Assembly (NCBI GenBank): GCA_017413145.1
Contig: JAFPUX010000443.1
Span: forward strand, 1-15,441
Reading direction: 5' to 3'
From: Kiritimatiellia bacterium
GTDB taxonomy: Bacteria > Verrucomicrobiota > Kiritimatiellia > RFP12 > UBA3636
DNA: 15,441 bases
Position numbers and translations under genes: made by a program. Positions within the stretch are counted from its first letter, which is position 1. Each line of letters starts with the position of its first letter. The notes beneath the pieces were generated by a model. It ran no database searches. It saw only the letters and a program-made list of their open reading frames with translations, and was not told the DNA's origin. Below are positions 7,401 to 13,697 of the stretch, piece by piece.

Positions 7401-10400
7401 TTTCGTCGACGTTGGCGCAGTGCCAGCCCGTGAACGCGGGCGGCGCGCTCAGCGCGGAGTTGAAGCCCGAGTCGCCGAAGCCGGCCGCGAAAAACGTCGG
7501 GGCGGCGACGCCGGAACCTCCGAGGAAGGCGCACACGACGACGGCCGTTCCGTTCGTGTACGCGATTTCGCGGAAGTCGGACTTGTCGAGGGTGTCGGCG
7601 GAATCGACGGCGTTGGTGTAGAGCCAGTAGACGGCGTTGTAGGTCACGGTGCGCGGGGTCCGGTCGCAGTTCACGAGCGTGAGTTCGCCCGTGGCGGGGT
7701 CGCGCAGGACGCGCAGGGCGGAGTCGTCGCCCTCGAGCTGGAGGATGGGGAGCGGCCCGGACGCGGCGCCGGCCTGCGCCTCGGAGGGGACGAGCTGGAA
7801 CTCGAGCGTCCAGGGGCCGGCGTTGGTGCCGATCCGGACGGCGGGGTCGAGCCCGTCGGCGGGCCTCAGGACGGAGTCCGCGTCCGTGAAGAGATAGCGG
7901 TAGTAGCGGCCGGCGTGGGGCGCCTCCGGGAGGAGCGAGTTGCCGACGACCCAGTTGCAGAGCGCGCCGTAGCCGCCGCGGCTGGCCCATTCGCCGTAGC
8001 CGAAGTTGCGGCGCTCCTCCGCGTCGAGGTAGCCCGACGCGACGGAGCCGCCGCTGTCGCGGAAGGACTTGCGCGCGGTGCGGTCCACGACGGCGAGCGC
8101 GGTCTTGGCGACGTTCCGCGCGGCCTTTGCGAAGGCGGCCTCGTCGTAGTAGTCGACGTTGAGGACGGCGTCCGCGACGACCATCTCGCCCATCGCGGGG
8201 TCGCCCCAGGTGAACTTCGGGTTGCGGAGCAGGCGGTAGTAGCCGGAGAGCGCGGAGAGGTAGTGGCCATAGGCGTCGCCGTGGCCCTGCGGATACATTT
8301 CGGCGGCCTGCTGGTAGTCGATCAGGCCCGTGTTGTTGCCGCTGATGTCGTAGTTCACGGCGTAGGCGACCTCGCCGGCGGTGATGCCGCGCGTGAAGTT
8401 CCAGACGAGGCGGTTGTAGTAGGGCGAGAGCGTGAGGGCCGGCGCGTTCTCGCCGGTGCGGCCGCGCAGGAGCGCGAGCTCCTCGTCGAGGAGCGTCGGG
8501 ACCTGGTTGTCGAAGGCGAAGAGCGCGGACGAGAGCGCGCCGTAGTCCATCTCGAAGCCGGTCATCTGCGTGTTGTTGAAGTTGGCGCCGATGCCGATCG
8601 TGGGGTTCATCGCGTCGTCGTAGGCCTCGTCGCCCAGGAGGTTGTAGAGGTCGGCGAGGCGCGCGACGGCGAGCTGGAGCTGCTTGTTGGCGTCGGGGTC
8701 GTCGATCCCGAGCTGCAGCGACATCGACTCGGCCTTGTCGAGGAGCGTCTCGTAGAGCTGGATCAGGCCCACCTCGGCGAGGTTGTCCTGGTTGAGCGCG
8801 ACGTCGCCCTCGAACGGCCCGCCGGCCTGGCGGAGCATCGAGACCGAGGTCTCGGCCGGGTTCTCGACGAGGTCGCGCATCCGCTGCGCGAAGGGCGTGA
8901 CGTTGTTGAGGACGCGCTGTACCCAGCCCTCGGCGAGCGCCGGCGGCTTGGTCCACTCGGACCAGGCGTCGCCCATCGCGGCGTAGGCGGGGGAGTCCGC
9001 GGTCGCGGCGCGGTAGCGCATCGCGTAGTAGGTGTTGACCATGTTGTCGAGCGTGTCGCCCTGCGCGCCGATCACGAACCGCGTGACGCCGGTCGTGGGC
9101 GCGAAGGCCTGCGAGTAGGCGTTCTCGAAGTCCTCCGGGACGGTGCCGTCCGCCGACGGGCGGCACTTGCGCCACTCGAAGACGAACTCGTCCGGCTTGC
9201 CGGCGAACGCCTCGGCGTAGAGGACCGAGAGCTGCTGCGAGAGGAGGTTGAGCGGGTCCTCGCGCGTGACGACGCGGCCGACGTAGTATTTCGGAACGAC
9301 CTTCAGCACGTGCATCTGGATCGGGTCGCCGTCCGAGACGCCCATCAGCTCGTTGGTCGAGTCGTTTTCGATCAGCGTGACGTAGTTCGTCGCCCCCATC
9401 GTGAAGAGCGCGTAGTGGTCGCGCGGGACGTAGGCCGCGCGGCGCTCGTCGCCGTCGTCGGAGACCCGCACCAGCGGGCTCGGGAGGACGGGCTCCGTGG
9501 CGAGCTCGGCGATCGCGTCGCGCCAGGCGTCCCGGCCGTCCTCGGCGAAGGCCTCCGCGAGGTCGGAGACCGTCTTGCGCTCGGATTCGGAGAGGACGTT
9601 CACGTGCAGGAGCGAGACGCCGCCGGGGTTGTTCTCCCGCTCGCCGACGAGGACGAGGCACGCGTCGAGGTCGGCCGTGGTGTCCAGGTAGAAGCGCGAG
9701 GAGAGCGAGGGCGGGAGGCCGTCGAAGTAGTATTTGCCTTTGCGGAGCGTGGCGTTGCCGCCGGCGCCGGTCTTGATGCCGAGCGCCGACACGAGGGCCG
9801 AGACGTTCTCGAAGTCGTTCGTCGAGAAGCCGGCGGTCTGCTTGACCGTGGGGTCGAAGAGCAGCGCGGTCGCCGCGACCTCCTCGTCGGACGCGGGCCA
9901 GACGACCGCCTCGGACTTGGCGTTCCAGACCTCGGGCAGGCCCGACGAGGCGGTCGTGAGCGTGCGGCCGATCTCGATCTCCGGGACGACGTCCGGCCAC
10001 GAGACGCGCCAGAGCCACGGCGCGGGCTCGCCGCGGATCGGGTCGCCGCCGTTGTTCTCCGGCAGGAGCGCGAGCCACGGGACGGCCTCGCCGACGGCGG
10101 GCCAGTTCTCCTCGTCGACGTCGGGGAAGGCGAAGCCCTGCTGCATCGGGTAGTACATCCGGACGTGGAGGTCGCCCGCGCTGCGCGCCCAGAGCTGGCC
10201 CTTGCGGTCGCGGTAGGCGGGCGCGTTCGTCGCGGGCTCGTCCCAGTAGTCCTCGGCGCACCACGGGTTCGACAGCAGGTCGATCGGGTGCGGGCCGGGC
10301 AGCGCCTTGCCGGCGACGCAGTCCGCGGCGAGCTCGGGGTAGAACAGGTTCGTCGCCACGACGTCGAACCACTGCATCGCCTTGCGGCCGTCCTTGACGT

Positions 10401-13239
10401 AGGTCACGAGGACGCCGGGCTCGGAGGTGTCCTCGTCGTTGAGGTCGCAACGCAGCGCCCACGCGACGTAGCCGCCGGAGCCGGGCAGCACGAGCGCGTG
10501 CTCCTCGTTCGGGTTGTAGCCGGTCCTCGCGGGGTCGTTTTGCACGTAGACGAAGGGCTTCGTGTCCGGGTCGGGCGAGAGGACGCCGGTCGCGAGCGAG
10601 GGCGGGCCGTTCTCGTCGGCAAGGCACCCCGTGGCGACGCAGCGGGTGCCCACGACCTTGTCGACGAAGGTGCGGCGGTCGGTGCCGGTGTCGGCCAGGT
10701 CGACGCCGTCGACGAACGTGTAGCAACCGGTGAGGTGGTTCTCGCGGCCCGTGTGCGCCTTGAAGATCTCGGCCCCGATCTCCTCGGCGGTCATTGCCTT
10801 GTTCCAGAAGAGGAGTTCGCCGAGGGTGACGCCGGGGCGGGCGGGCCGGTTCCCTCCGATGGAGGTCTTTCCCACCGAGCAGGACACGGGGCCGCCCAGG
10901 TAGGCGAGCATGTTGAATTCCGCGTCGGCGGGCATGGAGCCGACTTCGTCGCCGTCGAGATAGACCGTGGCCGAGCCGTCCGGATGGAACGAGACGGCGA
11001 CGTTGTGCCAGGTTCCGTCTTCCGGCCCGCCGGTGATGGCGGTGCCGCCCAGGCCGGCGGCGCTCTGCCGATGGATGCGCAGCCCGCGGAATCCGTTGCC
11101 GTATCCGCCGTACGGGTTCGCGAGATCCATGGTCACGTAGTCGTAGGCGTCGTCGGTCGCGCTCCCGGTCCGGATCGCGAGAAAGGAGCTCTCGACATTC
11201 TCCGTTTCGCCGTCCAGCCTCGCCCAGAACATCAGGGTACCGCCGTTCTCCCTGTCGAAATAGGTGCGCGTGGCGAGCGTGGCGGTCGAGTCGGTCGAGG
11301 CGAGGCGGAGTCCCATGTCCTGCAGGCAGAACGAATCCGCGGCCGAGCCCTTCTGCGAGGCGATGGCGATCTGCGGCGTCTCGAACTCGCGGGGCCAGCG
11401 GACCGAGTAGACCTGCGGCAGCGTCGGCACCTCGACCGCCTTCGGCATGCCGTCCTCGAGGATCGTGGTGTTCCACCAGACCTCCAGTTCCGGGAGCGTC
11501 GAGTGGCGGGCGGAGAGGGGCGAGTTCTCCGGGACGTTCGCGGTGACCGCGTAGACGACGGAGGCGTAGGTGTTCGTGCCGTCGGAGGACGCGGTGGCGG
11601 AGGAGTTGGTGGAGCCGACGTCGGCGGCCGGGGCCTTGTAGAGGTCGGGGTTCCAGACCGGATCGGAGGCGGCCTCGTAGACGTAGCCGGGGCTGTCCGG
11701 GTCGCAGAAGGGCGAGAACTTGTCGGTCGTCCCGTCGTCCGCGCCTTCGCGCAGGCGCAGTTCGAGGCCGACGCGGATCGTCTCGGGCTTCAGCGTGAAG
11801 TAGTTCGTGTTCGCGCGGAGGATCGAGTGGAGCGGGAGGAACCAGATGTTGTCGTCCGTCGTGAGCTTGAGCATCGAATACCCCTCGCCGGTCGTCGAGA
11901 ACGAACCGTCGGAGGCGACGGGCTTGGCGTGGCCGTCGGGCTCCTGGTAGTTCATCAGCTTGGCGTCGTAGGCGGACGGCACGAAGATCTTGCGGCCGAT
12001 GTCGCCGCCGGGTTCGCCGCGGACGAACACGGTCGTGTCCGACGGCCAGTCGCAGGCGTATTGGTCGAGCTCGAACGGCCACTGCACCTCCATTTCGTCG
12101 GCCTCCATCCAGTAGATCTCGGCGTTCCACGGGCAGTCGGCCGTGGGCCGGAGCGGGAAGACCTGGCCGTTTTTGGGGCTGGAGGAATACTGGCCCTTGT
12201 GCTGGTAGAGGTAGTCGCCGCGGTCGTCGGTGGCCTGGATGACGGTGGGGCGCGCGCGCAGGCCGGTCGTGTCGTAGCCGCGGCCGTCGGGTTTCAGGGC
12301 GCGGCCGATGGCGCCGGAGAGGCGGTTCACCGCGGGGCGGCAGATCTCGACGGGCTGCACGTGGAGGATCTTCTCGAACGTACCCGTCTCGTAGTAGGCC
12401 ATCAACACTTGACCTTGGAGCTGGCCGTAGGCGTAGAGCAGCTTCGTGGAGGAATCGACGAAGAGGCCCGAGACCACGCGGTTCGAGATCACCTGCGCCA
12501 TTCCGGCCGCGTTGTTCGTGTAGACCCCGTAGACCGGCTCGACGAGGGACGCGGAGCCGAAGAACTTCGTGAACTTGCCGCTCAGGTCGATCGCGGGCCC
12601 GTTGTAGGGGTAGTCCGTCCAGTAGATGCGGCGCGGGCGCCCCTGGCAGGACGGGGCGAGCACGTAGGTCATCTCGACGCTCGAACCGCCGGCGAGATAC
12701 CAAGTGAAGACCTGCGTGCCGCCCTGCGCGGCGAAGACGCGCTCGCCGGCCGGGTCGAAGAGGAACGCCGGATCGGAACCGTGCGCGACGTATTCCTCGT
12801 AGGTCTTGGTCCAGTCCGTGCCTTCCGGCGCTTCGATCTGGTCGCCGAGGTAGTATTCGGGCTTCGTGCGCTCGAGCGGGAAGCCGCCCTCCGAGGCGAC
12901 GAGCCGCACCCGCTCCTCGCCGGCGACCGACTGCGCCGACAAGCGGACGTCGGTGATCGCCCCGATCGCCATCGCGGGATACACCGCGTTGGCCGAGAGC
13001 CAGGCGTTCTCGTTGGTGTCGCTCGTTTTCAGCAGCACCGGCGCGCCGGGAACGCCGAGGGTGTAGCCGGCGTCGGCGGCGCCCGCGCTCGCCGCGGCGA
13101 GCGCTGCAATGACGGCCGCGACGCATGGCGTCGCGAATGACGGCCGCGACGCGTTGCGTCGCGAATGACGGCCGCGGCGTTCGCCGCGAATGACGACCGC
13201 GGCTTCCGCCGCGAATGCTGGAATGCTGGTCATGGTCAT
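4435..13239 (-). CDS. Giant secreted protein with two laminin-G-like domains and helical regions (2,934 aa)
   Basis: One uninterrupted 8.8-kb frame. The start is ATG 13239, which overlaps the upstream four-helix gene (ATGA); ATG 13233, two codons later, is an alternative. A long basic n-region (residues 1-35, with RGERRGRHSRRNASR) precedes a hydrophobic core (CVAAVIAALAAASAGA, about 39-54) and a likely signal-peptidase site after SAGA or ADA. Next comes a Trp/Tyr-rich beta region (about 58-630), then a LamG/concanavalin-like domain (about 637-845; GTLMFWARLDG, WHNVAVSFHPDG and GELLFWNKAMTAEEI are typical), a long region without known family (about 845-1370), a largely helical region (about 1374-1770) and a second LamG-like domain (about 1800-2050; PWTLEFQLVPS, GEIGEIRAWSGVVRSDAEL). 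Helical, coiled-coil-like segments follow (about 2120-2600), then a conserved-looking C-terminal block (FGKNFFGEALAGGD near 2730, LIGRSAWNTRWLLVIPAG near 2871) and an EF-hand-like loop DLDRDGRLD at 2907-2915. I infer an exported or surface protein that binds glycans or matrix. I recall similar C-terminal blocks in giant LamG proteins of the PVC group but could not search. Function and anchoring are unknown. Confidence 0.9.
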   Translation of the reverse strand: MTMTSIPAFAAEAAVVIRGERRGRHSRRNASRPSFATPCVAAVIAALAAASAGAADAGYTLGVPGAPVLLKTSDTNENAWLSANAVYPAMAIGAITDVRLSAQSVAGEERVRLVASEGGFPLERTKPEYYLGDQIEAPEGTDWTKTYEEYVAHGSDPAFLFDPAGERVFAAQGGTQVFTWYLAGGSSVEMTYVLAPSCQGRPRRIYWTDYPYNGPAIDLSGKFTKFFGSASLVEPVYGVYTNNAAGMAQVISNRVVSGLFVDSSTKLLYAYGQLQGQVLMAYYETGTFEKILHVQPVEICRPAVNRLSGAIGRALKPDGRGYDTTGLRARPTVIQATDDRGDYLYQHKGQYSSSPKNGQVFPLRPTADCPWNAEIYWMEADEMEVQWPFELDQYACDWPSDTTVFVRGEPGGDIGRKIFVPSAYDAKLMNYQEPDGHAKPVASDGSFSTTGEGYSMLKLTTDDNIWFLPLHSILRANTNYFTLKPETIRVGLELRLREGADDGTTDKFSPFCDPDSPGYVYEAASDPVWNPDLYKAPAADVGSTNSSATASSDGTNTYASVVYAVTANVPENSPLSARHSTLPELEVWWNTTILEDGMPKAVEVPTLPQVYSVRWPREFETPQIAIASQKGSAADSFCLQDMGLRLASTDSTATLATRTYFDRENGGTLMFWARLDGETENVESSFLAIRTGSATDDAYDYVTMDLANPYGGYGNGFRGLRIHRQSAAGLGGTAITGGPEDGTWHNVAVSFHPDGSATVYLDGDEVGSMPADAEFNMLAYLGGPVSCSVGKTSIGGNRPARPGVTLGELLFWNKAMTAEEIGAEIFKAHTGRENHLTGCYTFVDGVDLADTGTDRRTFVDKVVGTRCVATGCLADENGPPSLATGVLSPDPDTKPFVYVQNDPARTGYNPNEEHALVLPGSGGYVAWALRCDLNDEDTSEPGVLVTYVKDGRKAMQWFDVVATNLFYPELAADCVAGKALPGPHPIDLLSNPWCAEDYWDEPATNAPAYRDRKGQLWARSAGDLHVRMYYPMQQGFAFPDVDEENWPAVGEAVPWLALLPENNGGDPIRGEPAPWLWRVSWPDVVPEIEIGRTLTTASSGLPEVWNAKSEAVVWPASDEEVAATALLFDPTVKQTAGFSTNDFENVSALVSALGIKTGAGGNATLRKGKYYFDGLPPSLSSRFYLDTTADLDACLVLVGERENNPGGVSLLHVNVLSESERKTVSDLAEAFAEDGRDAWRDAIAELATEPVLPSPLVRVSDDGDERRAAYVPRDHYALFTMGATNYVTLIENDSTNELMGVSDGDPIQMHVLKVVPKYYVGRVVTREDPLNLLSQQLSVLYAEAFAGKPDEFVFEWRKCRPSADGTVPEDFENAYSQAFAPTTGVTRFVIGAQGDTLDNMVNTYYAMRYRAATADSPAYAAMGDAWSEWTKPPALAEGWVQRVLNNVTPFAQRMRDLVENPAETSVSMLRQAGGPFEGDVALNQDNLAEVGLIQLYETLLDKAESMSLQLGIDDPDANKQLQLAVARLADLYNLLGDEAYDDAMNPTIGIGANFNNTQMTGFEMDYGALSSALFAFDNQVPTLLDEELALLRGRTGENAPALTLSPYYNRLVWNFTRGITAGEVAYAVNYDISGNNTGLIDYQQAAEMYPQGHGDAYGHYLSALSGYYRLLRNPKFTWGDPAMGEMVVADAVLNVDYYDEAAFAKAARNVAKTALAVVDRTARKSFRDSGGSVASGYLDAEERRNFGYGEWASRGGYGALCNWVVGNSLLPEAPHAGRYYRYLFTDADSVLRPADGLDPAVRIGTNAGPWTLEFQLVPSEAQAGAASGPLPILQLEGDDSALRVLRDPATGELTLVNCDRTPRTVTYNAVYWLYTNAVDSADTLDKSDFREIAYTNGTAVVVCAFLGGSGVAAPTFFAAGFGDSGFNSALSAPPAFTGWHCANVDETGAWEPYEFTDEAIVHDIVPAETAAIGTAPAGENTLVAIVCTGAKEDPVCRIFDESGALASSTPVPFRPAVDAADAALGGGYAGEIGEIRAWSGVVRSDAELLAKREYVSPLSEGLALYLRPLEDQPSFTFADPATKTVWYVSGGDWIEAKESGMSVSFEDEGLRRIDRATVPELDSLAALVPEIQTAVDRVDAGLNPLGLASGAIPFDLTPIGLDDGSSSHYEQIRDRAKTALLNAKKTLDRAQTAANRLRLLQESQVSRVDQLETMELEFKNRLIEYFGYPYSGDIGAGGTYPEGYDGPDLYHYQWMDLAQFGISEVDSQIAIVITNFDAVANWGDFLPNLTHLTSVDEEMARTFNLSARGLVVKPANITGSRLAQGKIQDALGEFLLAYSSFTRGIKDYEYQTDQFYYEINAVRSKSVRDALMKIWEEGYNIFEYTKTVADESLQATINTLEFASKQSKAIQEQVVGATPKIIGAGMTVNTDPQAIVQAAVGTPAISAQLATDASIVVAKNARLGLDGSEKFMAITGAALETANEFFDNLDDYYQRVRDAAEDQYDASVELNGKWKALQAAQAAVESVVAEAERVIDERTLARKQAADNLTKARYNEMFFRLARNNALTRYDAAFALAQKYVWLAAQAYDYETGLLSSDPQSGEKFLAQVVGARTLGEFDDDEPAVTSGDGDGGLADILARMDQNWLVLKPRLGANNPQRYATWFSLRRELFRVYPDARGDAAWRTALEKCWVDDLRSLPEFGRFCQPLAGSSAEAEPALVIPFPTEIVFGKNFFGEALAGGDASLDATWFSTRIAAAGVHFEGYNERTNDWGGALPLSRTPTVYLVPVGEDRMRAPGSADKVISWKVVDQTVPAPHAIGSTELDDPDWTPLYTGYTGGADLGANVRRHPSFRAYPGETGKDPSDDELDATRLIGRSAWNTRWLLVIPAGSLGADRDAALSAFIRGADLDRDGRLDVLPVRDILLGLRTYSRSGN
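13108..13213 (+). repeat. Hairpin repeat array 1 (four units), inside the giant gene's signal-peptide region
   Basis: Four tandem units, each AATGACGGC (or AATGACGAC) plus a perfect hairpin. Unit 1 (13108-13135) is CGCGACGC-atg-GCGTCGCG. Unit 2 (13136-13163) has the same stem with loop gtt. Unit 3 (13164-13188) is CGCGGC-gttc-GCCGCG. Unit 4 (13189-13213) is CGCGGC-ttcc-GCCGCG. Units are 28, 28, 25 and 25 bases. Loops and stems change between units while pairing is kept. The array is coding on the minus strand, where it encodes residues about 9-44 of the giant protein (the basic n-region and the start of the hydrophobic core). Confidence 0.85.
13214..13229. repeat. Two-copy 8-base direct repeat AATGCTGG next to array 1
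   Basis: AATGCTGG occurs twice in tandem (13214-13221 and 13222-13229) between the last hairpin of array 1 and the start codon of the giant gene. It begins with the same AAT as the repeat linker and may be a degenerate linker copy. It encodes part of the first residues of the giant protein (SIPAF). Confidence 0.6.
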
Positions 13240-13592
13240 TTTCCGTTGTTTTCGATGGTCTTGCAAGTCGCGGAGAGAATGCGACGGAGTTCGTCGCAAT
13301 CGTCGGCGAGCGACTTCGCCTGGTCGGCGGAAAGAAAGTCGCACCGGCGCAGCAACTGAATCCAGAAGAACGTCTCCGCACATTCCTTCTGGGCGATTTT
13401 GCACTTGTTGAGGAAGTCTTTTCTCGAAGCGGCGTAATGGGCTTCCGCGAGATTGGCCCCGATGCTCGTTCCGCTGCGAAGAACCTGGTCCGCGAGCGAG
13501 AACTCCTTCTTCTCCTCGCGGAGCCACCGTGCGAGCTTCACGGCCCGCACGGCGAACGCCATGCTCTTTTCCTTCAGCGGATCGTCTTTCAT
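13236..13592 (-). CDS. Four-helix-bundle protein (23S rRNA intervening-sequence/Avd superfamily)
   Basis: A 118-residue basic, helical protein. Residues 39-51 (RSGTSIGANLAEA), then SRKDFLNKCKIAQKECAET, are the signature of the small four-helix-bundle family first described from intervening sequences in 23S rRNA genes. The family shares its fold with the Avd accessory proteins of diversity-generating retroelements; known members form ring-shaped pentamers and can bind nucleic acid. The role here is unknown. ATG 13592 is chosen because AAGGA lies 9 bases before it. An in-frame ATG at 13616 would add eight residues (MTNEGNEP) taken from repeat-like sequence. The stop overlaps the start of the giant gene by four bases (ATGA), so translation may be coupled. 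It is less GC-rich than its neighbours and is bracketed by inverted hairpin-repeat arrays, which suggests recent acquisition. No reverse transcriptase is present in this window. Confidence 0.85.
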   Translation of the reverse strand: MKDDPLKEKSMAFAVRAVKLARWLREEKKEFSLADQVLRSGTSIGANLAEAHYAASRKDFLNKCKIAQKECAETFFWIQLLRRCDFLSADQAKSLADDCDELRRILSATCKTIENNGK

Positions 13593-13601
13593 CGGTTCGT
13601 T

Positions 13602-13606
13602 TCCTT
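13602..13606 (-). promoter_or_regulatory. Shine-Dalgarno AAGGA of the four-helix gene
   Basis: On the minus strand AAGGA is followed by nine bases (AACGAACCG) and the ATG at 13592. It is the reason for preferring this start over the upstream ATG at 13616, which lies at the edge of the hairpin array and has no such site. Confidence 0.6.
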
Positions 13607-13617
13607 CATTCGTCATT

Positions 13618-13683
13618 CGCGCGAAGCGGGGCCGTCATTCCCGCGAAGCGGGGCCGTCATTCCCGCGAAGCGGGGCCGTCATT
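13618..13683 (-). repeat. Hairpin repeat array 2 (three 22-base units), upstream of the four-helix gene
   Basis: Three tandem 22-base units (13618-13639, 13640-13661, 13662-13683); the last two are identical. On the minus strand each reads AATGACGGC followed by CCCGC-ttc-GCGGG, a 5-base stem; the unit nearest the four-helix gene ends GCGCG instead. The linker is the same as in array 1 but the orientation is opposite. The array is flanked by the direct repeat CATTCGTCATT (13607-13617 and 13680-13690). It fills most of the 105-base gap between the collar-like gene and the four-helix gene. In a shared mRNA it would form a row of small hairpins, which could act on mRNA stability or attenuation. 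It lacks a U-tract, so it is not a standard terminator. Confidence 0.85.
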
Positions 13684-13697
13684 CGTCATTGTGAGCG

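Larger units (their letters stand above)
13107..13691. mobile_element. Candidate repeat-bounded cassette carrying the four-helix-bundle gene
   Basis: A 585-base segment begins with CAATGACG (13107-13114) and ends with its exact reverse complement CGTCATTG (13684-13691). Just inside each end is an array of hairpin repeats with the same linker (AATGACGGC), the two arrays pointing toward each other. Between them is one small gene, clearly less GC-rich than its surroundings (31/60 and 29/60 in two sampled stretches against 39/60 in the giant gene). This arrangement suggests an acquired cassette. No transposase is present and no target-site duplication outside the ends was found, so mobility would need help from elsewhere. 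The 8-base termini could also simply be the outermost copies of the repeat linker. Confidence 0.35.

Noticed and set aside
4423..13140. Plus-strand frame of about 2,900 codons running antisense to nearly the whole giant gene, and another minus-strand frame of similar length
   Set aside because: In GC-rich DNA with G/C at third positions several frames lack stops by chance. The products are dominated by Arg, Val, Glu and Asp with no domain or signal, while the chosen frame has a signal peptide and two LamG-like domains.
13108..13683. The repeat arrays as a CRISPR array
   Set aside because: Units are 22-28 bases and directly tandem, with no unique spacers between repeats and no cas genes. The variable parts are hairpin stems and loops.
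13618..13683. Array 2 as an intrinsic terminator between the collar-like and four-helix genes
   Set aside because: The hairpins have 5-base stems and no U-tract in either direction; full termination is not supported. Attenuation or mRNA stabilisation remains possible.
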